Assembly: GCA_035967975.1 (NCBI GenBank)
Contig: JAWQFQ010000018.1
Location: 1-64,000, forward strand
Length of the DNA: 64,000 nt
Direction of reading: 5' to 3'
DNA from: Scytonema sp035967975
GTDB taxonomy: Bacteria; Cyanobacteriota; Cyanobacteriia; Cyanobacteriales; Nostocaceae
A program made the translations under genes and the position numbers. This document shows, piece after piece, positions 26,047 through 34,293 of this stretch. The first letter of the stretch is position 1; every line of letters starts with the position of its first letter. Below the pieces are notes generated by a model. That model saw only the letters and a list, made by a program, of their open reading frames with translations, ran no database searches and was not told the origin of the DNA.

Positions 26047-26307
26047 AATGGCATTTACTGCTTGTGTGAAGTCTATCTTCACCATGATGGGGTACATCAT
26101 GAAGAACAAACAGATGGCGATGGGAATAGAGACTTGATAAATGCTCATAGCATCTAAACCTACCGCAACTCGAGGAAATAATCTTCCTAGTGCAATCCCT
26201 GACAAGATGCACAGAAATACCCAAACAGTGAGGTATTTCTCAAAAAAACTGAGGTTGCTCCCTGCTTTAACCGCAGTTTGATTTGCGCGTGAATGGTTTG
26301 TACTCAT
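26038..26307 (-). pseudogene. ACR3-type arsenite efflux gene remnant (3' end deleted)
   Basis: The 89-residue frame encodes the N-terminus and first two membrane segments of an ACR3 (ArsB-type) permease: SFFEKYLTVWVFLCILSGIALGRLFP and IYQVSIPIAICLFFMMYPIMVKIDFTQAVNAIR. The normal protein has about 380 residues and ten helices. At NAIR the frame runs into arsC sequence and stops. In cyanobacterial ars operons the order is typically arsB, arsH, arsC, so a single deletion of roughly 1.5-2 kb would explain the scar. Confidence 0.85.
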
Positions 26308-26349
26308 GACTTAACCCAGATGCATATAGTGAAAGTATAACTCTATCAT

Positions 26350-26408
26350 TTCAAAAAAAATTGATGCATCAATGCATTTTTCTCAGGAATTCATCAAAAA
26401 AAATTGAT
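26350..26408. promoter_or_regulatory. Two ArsR/SmtB-type operators
   Basis: ATCAA-N6-TTGAT occurs exactly at 26393-26408, and TTCAA-N6-TTGAT (one mismatch) at 26350-26365, in both cases with six A as spacer. This matches the known Synechocystis ArsR site pattern as I remember it. The sites lie between the ACR3 remnant (minus) and chrA (plus, start 26492). No arsR gene is in the window. Confidence 0.65.
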
Positions 26409-26491
26409 GCGCTTGTGTCGGCAGCCTCAAGCAAAGTAGAAAAGAAAACTGGGGAATGCTAAAATTCTTCAGTCTGTAAACTATTCAACTT

Positions 26492-27715
26492 ATGGATAGA
26501 CCAGAGTCACACGAGTTTGCTCCTGATGCGCCCGTTGAAGAACCTATTCGCTATGTCAATCTCAGTCCGTCCCAGCAACGACAACGGCTGGGAGACCTTG
26601 CGCTTGTTTTCCTGAGGCTCGGTACGACTGCCTTTGGCGGTCCTGCGGCTCACATTGCTATGATGGATGATGAAGTGGTAAAGCGCCGTCGGTGGTTGAG
26701 CCGAGAAAAACTGCTAGACCTTATCGGTGTGACTAGTTTGATTCCTGGACCTAACTCTACTGAACTCGCAATTCACATCGGTTACGAATATGGAGGATGG
26801 CGTGGTCTGATTATTGCCGGATTGTGCTTTATCTTACCTGCCATGACTATAGTTTGGATTTTGGCAGCAGTTTATGCCCGATATCAAACGGTTCCTGAAG
26901 TAGGATGGCTGCTATATGGTATCAAACCTGTTATTATTGCCATTATCTTGCAAGCATTGTGGAAATTAGGGAAGAAAGCGATTAAGGATGTTCCGACGAC
27001 AGTCACCGCGATCGCTGTTATTGCAGCTTTCTTTCTGGATGCGAACGAAATCCTGTTGTTGCTGCTTGCGGGACTGGGCGTTATGCTGATTAAGAATTTG
27101 CCTAGTCGTTGGGGCGGAACCACACCGGCGTTGTTGCTTCCTGTATCAGAAGTTATTGCTCAAGCAGGTGGTTCATCTGGCTCGGCGCTATCGATTAGTT
27201 GGATTCAGGTTTTTTTCTTTTTCCTCAAAGTTGGATCTGTGCTTTATGGGAGTGGGTATGTCTTGCTCGCCTTTTTACAGCAGGATTTAGTGGAACGCAA
27301 CGGATGGCTCACCTCACAGCAGCTTTTAGATGCTGTTGCGATCGGTCAATTCACACCAGGTCCTGTCTTTACAACAGCAACCTTCATTGGTTACTTACTT
27401 GCTGGTAATTTGGGGGCGATTTCAGGCACTATTGGTATTTTTCTTCCTTCGTTTATTCTCGTTGGCGCAATCAATCCTTGGGTACCGAAGCTACGGCGAT
27501 CGCGCTGGTTTGGTGCTTTTTTAGATGGCGTTAATGCTGCATCATTGGGACTTATGGCAGTTGTTAGCTATACATTAGGGCGATCAGCTCTGGTAGACTG
27601 GCTGACAGTGCTACTGCTTGTCATTGCAACCATTACTATCTTTCGATTTAAGATTAATTCTGCCTGGATTGTACTTGCAGGAGGTATTGTAGGCTTTTTA
27701 TCGCAATGGCAATAA
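26492..27715 (+). CDS. chrA: Chromate efflux transporter
   Basis: A 407-residue protein of the CHR family in the long, two-domain form. Each half carries the conserved pattern: FLRLGTTAFGGPAAHIAMM, then LIGVTSLIPGPNSTELAIHIGYEYGG in the first half; FLKVGSVLYGSGYVLLAFLQ and AIGQFTPGPVFTTATFIGYLLAG in the second. About ten hydrophobic segments are visible. It exports chromate across the inner membrane. The gene is intact and divergent from the ars remnant, with two ArsR-type operators in the shared upstream region, so its expression may be metal-regulated. A hairpin follows the stop codon. Confidence 0.9.
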   Translation: MDRPESHEFAPDAPVEEPIRYVNLSPSQQRQRLGDLALVFLRLGTTAFGGPAAHIAMMDDEVVKRRRWLSREKLLDLIGVTSLIPGPNSTELAIHIGYEYGGWRGLIIAGLCFILPAMTIVWILAAVYARYQTVPEVGWLLYGIKPVIIAIILQALWKLGKKAIKDVPTTVTAIAVIAAFFLDANEILLLLLAGLGVMLIKNLPSRWGGTTPALLLPVSEVIAQAGGSSGSALSISWIQVFFFFLKVGSVLYGSGYVLLAFLQQDLVERNGWLTSQQLLDAVAIGQFTPGPVFTTATFIGYLLAGNLGAISGTIGIFLPSFILVGAINPWVPKLRRSRWFGAFLDGVNAASLGLMAVVSYTLGRSALVDWLTVLLLVIATITIFRFKINSAWIVLAGGIVGFLSQWQ

Positions 27716-27716
27716 G

Positions 27717-27745
27717 TTAAGCCCTAAATTAAAATTTGGGCTTAA
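27717..27745 (+). terminator. Hairpin after chrA
   Basis: TTAAGCCC (27717-27724) pairs with GGGCTTAA (27738-27745), and the inner AAATT/AATTT extends the stem. It starts two bases after the chrA stop. No T-run follows, so it may protect the 3' end more than terminate. Confidence 0.45.
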
Positions 27746-28497
27746 AGCTCAAACCCGTTAAAACGGGTTAAAACTCATACCTGGTGGTCCATCGCATTAA
27801 TTTTGAGGAGTTAGTTTGAGTTGTGATTAGACATCTGGTGAAAAAGATGTAAGAGCGAACAGCCGTTCGCCCCTACCAAGGGTTGCGGATAGCGCATATT
27901 GAATTTCTGGAGATGTCTATTGATTGTGTCGGCGAAGACAGCGCGACTACAAACCTATTAAAACTTTTATAGCGGTTCTCGGTTGGGTGCAATACACCCT
28001 GGAGGGCGAACAACCGTTCGCCCCTACATTGTCTTGATATCACTGTATTTGATTCAACTGAGAACCGCTATATAAAAAGTTAAAAGCAAGAAGAAGTTAA
28101 CTTCTTTTTACTTTTAACTTTTCGGCTTTTAACTTAATCTTGATGCAAGAGTTTCCATTAATTCGACTTCCTTATTATTCAGCTTCAAGTCCAAAGTGCT
28201 AAGACAAAAAAGATATTTTCTTTTGCCTTTTTATTTTTTACCTTTTACTTATTAAAAGAAGCCAGTCAACTCAAAGTGTCATTATCGGGTGACTTCCGCA
28301 CTCCCTTGCGCCTCAAAACTTTGCAGTTTGGGCGGAGTTATGCATGGCTTGTACATAGTACATAAGCATTTGCATCATTTTGACGGTGACCTTTTAAATG
28401 CACTTTGAAATTGTCTACAATCACCTTAACGAGGAGAGATTTCTAAAGACATATCCATTTGACATTGACAAAAGCAGTAAATTATGCAGTTTCAATC
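27746..28497. other. Intergenic filled with cyanobacterial small repeats
   Basis: A stretch of about 750 bp. It has ACCCGTTaaAACGGGT (near 27752), two copies of the GCGAACaGCCGTTCGCCCCTAC-type palindrome (near 27853 and 28005), the 105-bp element at 27968-28072, and purine-rich AAAAGTTAAAAG filler. The plus-strand frame at 28398-28637 overlaps the HTH gene and is not supported. Confidence 0.5.
27968..28072. mobile_element. MITE-like element, 105 bp
   Basis: Ends are TATAGCGGTTCTCGGTTG (27968-27985) and CAACTGAGAACCGCTATA (28055-28072), complementary except at one position. A GCGAAC/GTTCGC palindrome lies inside. No coding capacity. Such TIRs are typical of non-autonomous elements in cyanobacterial intergenic DNA. 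Confidence 0.65.
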
Positions 28498-28803
28498 TCA
28501 TGGATGAGAATCAGGAAAACATAGCAGGTGTAAAAGCTGTCCGGGGATTTCTTCAAAATGTTCAAGTAAGAAATCCATCAATGCTAGATGTAATAAATCG
28601 TTGCGTGTTGGCTTGCGTTGATTGCGACTATGTTTAAACCAGCCTCTAACAGTAGAATCGGAACGAGAGCAGATTGATGCAATTTGTTCGTAGCTGACTG
28701 CCCATTTGGTATAAAATTGTTTGGGTGTCATACCAAATTCCCAATTGCTGTATAGTAAAATCAGATGTAGTTCTCGCGTTTGTAATGGACGAGGTTTGGG
28801 CAT
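28498..28803 (-). CDS. Small helix-turn-helix protein
   Basis: A 101-residue protein starting at ATG 28803. It contains LILLYSNWEFGMTPKQFYTKWAVSYEQIASICSRSDSTVRGWFK, a clear helix-turn-helix in which YEQIASICSRSDSTVRGW is the recognition unit. A short helical tail (LLHLALMDFLLEHF) may dimerise. I recall several small Nostocales proteins of this type. It could regulate transcription; target unknown. It lies alone, between repeat-rich DNA and the RelE-like gene, about 0.6 kb from cas2. Confidence 0.65.
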   Translation of the reverse strand: MPKPRPLQTRELHLILLYSNWEFGMTPKQFYTKWAVSYEQIASICSRSDSTVRGWFKHSRNQRKPTRNDLLHLALMDFLLEHFEEIPGQLLHLLCFPDSHP

Positions 28804-29031
28804 AACTACAGTAAAAATGTAAAAACTAAAACAAGAAAAAGTTAGGAGAAAAGTAAAAAGTCAAAAGCTATTCAGTTAGAAATATTCCAATACGGTTCGA
28901 TTAAGGGTTATTCGTGCTGTCAGAAATCTGCTAGAAACCTGGTTTCGTATGAGTTACCGGGTTTTTATTCTTAAGGTTATTCCGGCTTATCCGAACTTTA
29001 TTGAAAAATATTCCTTTGACTTTTGACTTAA

Positions 29032-29301
29032 TCAATGCGAGTCTATGTTTGTGACTTCAATACTTTGCTCCTCGGTGTAACGCCAGTAAAATCGTTTCGC
29101 CATAGACGCAGAAGAACTCCAAGTATCACTATCTTTATAGCGATACCGATGTGTTCTCAAGCTACGATAACCCGGACCATGATTAGCGAAACATTCAAAA
29201 GCTTTGTCATATTGCTTGCGATCTGTAGAGGGTAATGCATCAAGTTTTTTTTGAACTTTGGAAGTGAAAACTAAACGGAATTTGATAGTTTGAATCTGCA
29301 T
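29032..29301 (-). CDS. RelE/ParE-superfamily toxin-like protein
   Basis: An 89-residue protein from ATG 29301; a start at 29391 would add 30 residues that look unlike the family. It reads FRLVFTSKVQKKLDALPSTDRKQYDKAFECFANHGPGYRSLRTHRY, then SSASMAKRFYWRYTEEQSIEVTNIDSH, matching cyanobacterial RelE-like mRNA interferases (beta-sheet with conserved Arg/Tyr near the end). No antitoxin gene is adjacent: upstream is noncoding, downstream is the HTH gene. It may be a solitary or decayed toxin at the edge of the CRISPR island. Confidence 0.65.
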   Translation of the reverse strand: MQIQTIKFRLVFTSKVQKKLDALPSTDRKQYDKAFECFANHGPGYRSLRTHRYRYKDSDTWSSSASMAKRFYWRYTEEQSIEVTNIDSH

Positions 29302-29435
29302 TCGATAGTTTCCAAATATCCCAACTCGACCGAAAGCGTAGAGAATTTGCACAGCGAGCGGTGGAGCGCGTGCCTTTTTTAAGGTATTCATTTGGTTATG
29401 ATTAGTGTGGTAAAGACTGTGCCAAATAGTAGGAA

Positions 29436-29717
29436 CTAAACGATAAACGCTGCATCATCAATGACAACCTCAGGTTGTGTTCCCAACACTGCTACTTTGC
29501 AACGATTGTGTGCAGACATGGGGTAGAATCTAACCTGGTCTTCGCGTTTGTTAACGAGTCGGAAGAGGTATTTGGATAAGGTTTCATACTGCTGTTCATC
29601 CAATATACATTCAAACACCGACTTTTGTACCCGTAACCCGTAAGCTTCCAGAAGTTTCGACACCTTATTGCGACGGGTATCGCTAACGATGTCATAACAA
29701 ACTAGATAAAACATCAT
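29436..29717 (-). CDS. cas2: CRISPR-associated Cas2
   Basis: A 93-residue Cas2. It begins MMFYLVCYDIVSDTRRNKVSKLLEAYGLRVQKSVFEC with the typical ferredoxin-like fold and the metal-binding Asp after YD; EDQVRFYPMSAHNR forms the later strand. Together with Cas1 it forms the integrase complex that adds spacers. Its ATG overlaps the cas1 stop (ATGA), so the two are translated together. Start and length are typical. Confidence 0.95.
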   Translation of the reverse strand: MMFYLVCYDIVSDTRRNKVSKLLEAYGLRVQKSVFECILDEQQYETLSKYLFRLVNKREDQVRFYPMSAHNRCKVAVLGTQPEVVIDDAAFIV

Positions 29718-30754
29718 CGTTTCACCAACGTCAAGGGTACTTGTTGGGGTGTAATCACACCAGAGGAACGTACAGGGTGATGTTTGAACGCTAAAGGTCG
29801 ATAAAATTCCACTTCATCAAGCAAACAAGCGAGGTATTCGCGTATCTGTAAGTCTATACATTGGCGGTAGGAAACTTCCCCTGCATAGGGATGCAGTACA
29901 AAAGTTCGCAGTTTTGCTTCCCAATGCTGAAGAAAGTGTTGGAGAAGGGTTCGCGATTGATTTTTACCGTTACCGTTGCCATTAGAGTTAGAATTAAGAT
30001 GATAACGGAAAAAATTTAACACCAAATCATCAACAATGAGTGCGCGAAATTCTTCGGTAAAGTCCCAAGCTAAGGGAAGTTCGTGAAATCCGTTGCTATG
30101 CAAAATTGCGTAGTTTGGGTGAAGCCCAGTGGTGATGAGAATGGTGTAAATATATTGATGTAGGAGTTGGTTTCCCAGGTTCAATAGTCCACTAATACGC
30201 TTTGTGGTTGTTCGGGAACATGGGTTGTAGAAGTTGAGTAAAGAAGCAAGAGCAAAGTAGTAAATATTATCAGCTTCTTCACTATATTCGCGCAGTTCAT
30301 CAAGGGATGTTGCTGTTGGGAGGTTATCCATCAGCAGTGTTAAGTAGTTTAATGCACGTTGAGTTGCGTAGTTAGCGTGGTAGTGAGTCCAGTTTTGCAG
30401 AAACGTATGTTGGTTGTGCAATTTTGACCAGATGATACTTTCAGCAGTAGCACGCTTAAATTCTTTATCCCGTCTGCGTTGTCGTTGATAAGTGAGATAT
30501 TTGGCTTTGAGTTGAAATGGATTTTCTAACCTTCCTATCATTTCTCCGTTTTGGGTTAAGTATAGAACGGAAATGTGATGTGAACGCAGCGTTTTAATGA
30601 TATCACTGGGTAGATTTCTGTTGTCAAAGATGATTAATTGACTAACGTTACTGAGCCGGATACAGATTTTTTGTTTTTGTTGGTGAAACACCTTTAAGTA
30701 AGTGTGTTGGGCTTTGATTAATGCGTCTTTCTCAGTGATGTAAATTGTGGACAT
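29714..30754 (-). CDS. cas1: CRISPR integrase Cas1 (stand-alone)
   Basis: A 346-residue Cas1 without RT. All three metal-binding residues seem present: Glu in KRATAESIIWSKLHNQ, His in YAILHSNGF, and Asp in LAWDFTEEFR. The N-terminal beta domain is typical (VSQLIIFDNRNLPSDIIKTLRSHHISVLYL). An asparagine/glycine-rich insert (NSNSNGNGNGKNQS) lies near residue 265. It is the second cas1 of the locus; the other is fused to RT at 31975. The gene lies upstream of and overlaps cas2. Its upstream region (30842-30909) has the GTATATGA[G/C]TT repeats also found upstream of RT-cas1. Confidence 0.95.
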   Translation of the reverse strand: MSTIYITEKDALIKAQHTYLKVFHQQKQKICIRLSNVSQLIIFDNRNLPSDIIKTLRSHHISVLYLTQNGEMIGRLENPFQLKAKYLTYQRQRRRDKEFKRATAESIIWSKLHNQHTFLQNWTHYHANYATQRALNYLTLLMDNLPTATSLDELREYSEEADNIYYFALASLLNFYNPCSRTTTKRISGLLNLGNQLLHQYIYTILITTGLHPNYAILHSNGFHELPLAWDFTEEFRALIVDDLVLNFFRYHLNSNSNGNGNGKNQSRTLLQHFLQHWEAKLRTFVLHPYAGEVSYRQCIDLQIREYLACLLDEVEFYRPLAFKHHPVRSSGVITPQQVPLTLVKR

Positions 30755-30841
30755 AGGTTACATGAAGTAAAAGGTTAAAGTAAAAGGTCAAAAGAGCTTT
30801 TTTTCTTTTGCTTTTTTACTTATCTCTATGTTCTCAAAGGG

Positions 30842-30909
30842 GTATATGAGTTCGTGTATGTGTAAAGTGCTGTTGTATATGACTTTGTATATGAGTTATA
30901 TGAGTTCGT
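30842..30909. promoter_or_regulatory. Operator-like repeats upstream of cas1
   Basis: GTATATGAGTT at 30842-30852 and 30887-30897, GTATATGACTT at 30875-30885, and a partial ATATGAGTTCGTG at 30897-30909. The second and third are 12 bp apart. They lie about 90-155 bp upstream of cas1. The same units occur upstream of RT-cas1. Confidence 0.55.
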
Positions 30910-30973
30910 GTTTAGTGCATAAAAAAAGTCGGAGATATTATCCCCGACAGAATCATGTAACGATTATTTGCGC

Positions 30974-31103
30974 TTAGGGAATTCCAAATAAAAAAATATC
31001 CAATTTTTTCTTGTGGTACGGGCGTCCCGCCCGTTAGGAACGAAAAAGCGGGCGAGGACGCCCACCCCACAAGATGGATAATTTATTTCTTGGAAATCCC
31101 TTA
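30974..31103. mobile_element. MITE-like element, 130 bp
   Basis: Long imperfect inverted repeat: ends TTAGGGAATTCCAA and TTGGAAATCCCTTAA, then TCTTGTGG/CCACAAGA, then GCGGGCG-type arms around GGGCGTCCCGCCCGTTAGGA. No coding capacity. It is inserted between cas1 and the end of array 1. Confidence 0.65.
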
Positions 31104-31163
31104 ATACATTCTTGAATTAAGAAACCGCAGATGAACGCAGATGAACGCAGATAAATCTATATT

Positions 31164-31771
31164 TTATCTCAACGTCATCGACTTCATAGAAGCCAAAGTT
31201 GTTTCTGACGAAGCATCCAGCCAACTTCGCAATGTTTCCATTTTTAATCGACTTCATAGAAGCCAAAGATTTGAAATTATTGTGTCGGAGTCCACTGAAA
31301 ATAGTTTCCATTTTTAATCGACTTCATAGAAGCCAAAGTGATGGGACTACCATCGAAAAAATAGTGACAGACCAAATGTTTCCATTTTTAATCGACTTCA
31401 TAGAAGCCAAAGGACTGACGTTGACTTCTATTTCTTCTGTATTTATGGTTTCCATTTTTAATCGACTTCATAGAAGCCAAAGAGGTTTTTTTCTCATTGT
31501 ATTAATCTCCATGTGGCAACTGTTTCCATTTTTAATCGACTTCATAGAAGCCAAAGTACTATCGAAGGTGGACATGCAAAGGGTTATCGGGGGGTTTCCA
31601 TTTTTAATCGACTTCATAGAAGCCAAAGCAGGTGGAATGCTGTTTGCTTGCTCCGTGCTAGCATCGTTTCCATTTTTAATCGACTTCATAGAAGCCAAAG
31701 CGATTTTTTCTCGTTTTTAATCAAAGGAAGAAAAATGTTTCCATTTTTAATCGACTTCATAGAAGCCAAAG
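31164..31771 (-). CRISPR. CRISPR array 1: 9 repeats, 8 spacers
   Basis: 35-bp repeats starting at 31234, 31304, 31378, 31448, 31522, 31594, 31666 and 31737, plus a degenerate terminal repeat at 31164-31198 (its first dozen bases on the plus strand diverge). Spacers are 35-39 bp. On the transcribed (minus) strand the repeat begins CTTTGGCTTCTATGAAG and ends AAATGGAAAC. The degenerate repeat at the left and the leader at the right fix the direction: newest spacers are near 31.7 kb. Confidence 0.97.
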
Positions 31772-31960
31772 GCTACCGATTGAAAGCCTTGCCCTGAGGT
31801 AAGTCTACAGCACTTTTTTGTGGGGTGCAAATTTTGGTTCCGATAAATGAGAATTGGTCCCAATAAACTCATCACTAAAGTACCTCAAACCCTGAGCAGG
31901 AAAGTAATTTGTGGGATAGAACGAAAGAATCAGGGTTTCAGCCATTGTGTCTATCCCACA
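31772..31960 (-). promoter_or_regulatory. Leader of array 1 (189 bp)
   Basis: Nearly identical to the sequences at 40872-41060 and 46753-46941, each exactly 189 bp and each starting at the end of the last repeat. It presumably holds the array promoter and integration signals. At its distal end TGTGGGATAGA (31910-31920) and TCTATCCCACA (31950-31960) form an 11-bp inverted repeat found in all three leaders. It abuts the 3' end of RT-cas1. Confidence 0.85.
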
Positions 31961-31974
31961 AATAGTATAGTAGG

Positions 31975-33987
31975 TTACAGTTTCCAAATCATTGGGCGGT
32001 AAACTTCTACTTCACCCATCAAACAAGCTACATACTCTCGCACCTGTAACTCAATACAACGACGATAAGCTACTTTATAACCAGTGTGGGGATGTGTTGT
32101 CTCGGTTTGTAACTTCTCCTCCCAGTGCTTAAGAAACTTCTTCAGCGCACTTGCTTGTAAGTATACACCACCACGTTCATCAGGGGGAGTAAAATCTTCT
32201 GGGTCTAGAATTTTTTTATTTACCAGATACGCCACAAATGAATCAACAATTTGGGCGCGAAACTCCTCCATTAAATCAGAGACTAATGCTGGATGATTAT
32301 CACGGGGAACGTGTAAATTTCCAAAATGCGTGTGCAGTCCAATTGCCTGAATAAACGAAAAGACTTGTTGACTTAATAAAGTGTACCCCAAACTCATTAA
32401 ACTGTTAATTGGATCGGTTGGTGGGCGTTTGGTACGTCTATCAAAGGTAAAGAAACCTGTGAACAAGGAACCCAAAGCTTGAAAATAGAGAGTGGCTGCT
32501 TTCCCCTCATACCCGCGTAGCGCTTCCATACTTTCTGCTTGGGGTAAACTGTCGATAAGAGTCTGGATTAAATCTACTGCTTGGGTAGCCTTTTCTGTTG
32601 GACGACGACGATTTAAGCGCATGATTAGGATGCGAGAATTATGTAATTTAGCTGTAACAATGGCTTCTGCTTGCTGTCTAGTAAATTTCTCGTCTCTCGC
32701 ACAGTCTACCTGTCGCATCAAATATTCAACTTTTGCATCACCTTCTGTTTGTAACCTACCAAAATACCTTCCCTTTTGAGACAAATACATAATTGGAATT
32801 CGTCGCCACAATGCCATACTTACTGCACCATGAGATACATTACAACAGCCAAATAGAACAATATTACTCACTCGTGTTGCTGGAATTTTTAGCTTCAATT
32901 CTCCTTGATAAAATACCTGAAATTGCTGATTCTTGACACTCAAATAAGCGCCTTGGTCGGTGACGTATAATGTAGACATAAAATCCTGCCAAAGATGAGA
33001 TATGGGTGCTGTGGGAAATTTGCTCGGCTTGTCGATACTGCAAGCTTTTGGCGGACGGGAAACAAATTTTACCGGACGTTCCTTGGGGCGAAAATAAGGT
33101 AAGCCTGATTGATTTGTTACCCATTCCCCCTCACGAGTGGTAACTGGTGGTGGTGGTGCGTAAACTTCGCCGCCAGCAAAGCGATATCCTAGAAAGGTAA
33201 ACTCTTCATTAGGGGTAAAAATCTGCGTTTTGTCTAGCTGAAGATTTAAGTACAGTTCCCCTAACCAATGAGTCACTTTGTCGAGGATGCGAGTGGCTTC
33301 TAACCAACTGCTACAAGCAATAGCAAAATCATCTCCGTACCGTACTAAATTAATGCCGTAACTGAGACACTTTCTGTCAAATTCATTCAGGTATAAATTT
33401 GCCAACGCCCCAGAAAGAACACCACCTTGCAACACTCCTTTCCCTGGGTAAATGGATTTTCCGGCGATGACAATTCCCGATCGCAGTTGCCCTTCAAGTA
33501 ATTGCACTACAATTGGTTCGAGGGGTAATGCTTGTACTGCAGTTAACAACAACGCCCAGGATAAGCTGTCAAAAAAATCAGCGATATCGGCTTTGATTAT
33601 CCATTTTGGTTGTAACTGGTAGTAGGAATATAAATGCTGTACTGCTTGCTGAATATTGCGTCCTGGACGATAGGCGTAACTACAGTCTAGGAAAGTATCT
33701 TCTAAAGGAAAATACAGTTCTTCCAGTAACAATCGCTGCACAATTCTGTCCCGAACAGTAGGAATACCAATTAAACGCTTGCCCCCGGTGCTTTTGGCAA
33801 GATAAAATCCCTTGGCAGGGCTAGCATGGTAAGATTCTTGTTGTAACTGGCGTAGGAGAATACGTAACTGTTCATTGACATCCGATGCAAATAAATCAAG
33901 AGTGATGCCATCGACACCCGCACTTTTAGTTCCCGCACGGACGAGAAGCCATGCAGATGTGATTTGTTCTAGAGTGAACATGAACAA
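31975..33987 (-). CDS. cas1: Reverse transcriptase-Cas1 fusion
   Basis: A 670-residue protein. Residues about 1-290 form a group II intron-like reverse transcriptase (GVDGITLD, GGKRLIGIPTVRDRIVQ, AYRPGRNIQQAV, IIKADIADFFDS, GVLQGGVLSG, and catalytic RYGDDFAIA about 217-225). After a linker, Cas1 starts at about 336 (STLYVTDQGAYLSV) and keeps Glu (QQAEAIVTAKLHN), His (GNLHVPRDNH) and Asp (VSDLMEEFR). No Cas6 domain precedes the RT. Such fusions can acquire spacers from RNA through cDNA. Its 3' end touches the leader of array 1. Start could also be the second ATG, two codons downstream. Confidence 0.95.
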   Translation of the reverse strand: MFMFTLEQITSAWLLVRAGTKSAGVDGITLDLFASDVNEQLRILLRQLQQESYHASPAKGFYLAKSTGGKRLIGIPTVRDRIVQRLLLEELYFPLEDTFLDCSYAYRPGRNIQQAVQHLYSYYQLQPKWIIKADIADFFDSLSWALLLTAVQALPLEPIVVQLLEGQLRSGIVIAGKSIYPGKGVLQGGVLSGALANLYLNEFDRKCLSYGINLVRYGDDFAIACSSWLEATRILDKVTHWLGELYLNLQLDKTQIFTPNEEFTFLGYRFAGGEVYAPPPPVTTREGEWVTNQSGLPYFRPKERPVKFVSRPPKACSIDKPSKFPTAPISHLWQDFMSTLYVTDQGAYLSVKNQQFQVFYQGELKLKIPATRVSNIVLFGCCNVSHGAVSMALWRRIPIMYLSQKGRYFGRLQTEGDAKVEYLMRQVDCARDEKFTRQQAEAIVTAKLHNSRILIMRLNRRRPTEKATQAVDLIQTLIDSLPQAESMEALRGYEGKAATLYFQALGSLFTGFFTFDRRTKRPPTDPINSLMSLGYTLLSQQVFSFIQAIGLHTHFGNLHVPRDNHPALVSDLMEEFRAQIVDSFVAYLVNKKILDPEDFTPPDERGGVYLQASALKKFLKHWEEKLQTETTHPHTGYKVAYRRCIELQVREYVACLMGEVEVYRPMIWKL

Positions 33988-34081
33988 GTAAAAAGTAAAA
34001 AGTTAAAAAGTCAGCCACTGTAGTGGACAGGAACCCCTGCATAGAGCCAGTGGCGAACCCGAAGGACAAAAGCAAGAGGAC

Positions 34082-34193
34082 ACTTATATATAAGTCAAAA
34101 GTGTTTCTTTGCCTTTAAATATGATTGTTGCAGTCACGTATATGAGTTCGTATATGAGTTAGTGGCTTGGATATATGACTTCGTATATGACTT
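34082..34193. promoter_or_regulatory. Operator-like repeats between RT-cas1 and STAND NTPase gene
   Basis: GTATATGAGTT at 34138-34148 and 34150-34160; GATATATGACTT at 34170-34181; GTATATGACTT at 34183-34193. The four units form two pairs, 12-13 bp apart. A 14-bp palindrome ACTTATATATAAGT lies at 34082-34095. The region is the shared upstream DNA of two divergent genes. Confidence 0.6.
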
Positions 34194-34293
34194 ATAGCAA
34201 TCCCAATACTTGGAGGTTTTGCCCAAATTTTAATTCTGGGCTATCCGAGCAGCTTTGTTATAATGGCTTTTACCTTTTACCTTTTTACTTCTC

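Noticed and set aside
28398..28637. Plus-strand 79-codon frame
   Set aside because: It overlaps the HTH gene on the other strand, which has a clear domain and start.
31199..31797. Plus-strand frames across CRISPR array 1 with repeated residues
   Set aside because: The repeats are CRISPR repeats read as protein; not coding.
31975..33987. RT considered as part of a group II intron, retron or diversity-generating element
   Set aside because: The RT is fused in frame to a full Cas1 domain and lies beside a CRISPR leader; no intron domains V/VI, msr/msd or template/variable repeats were seen.
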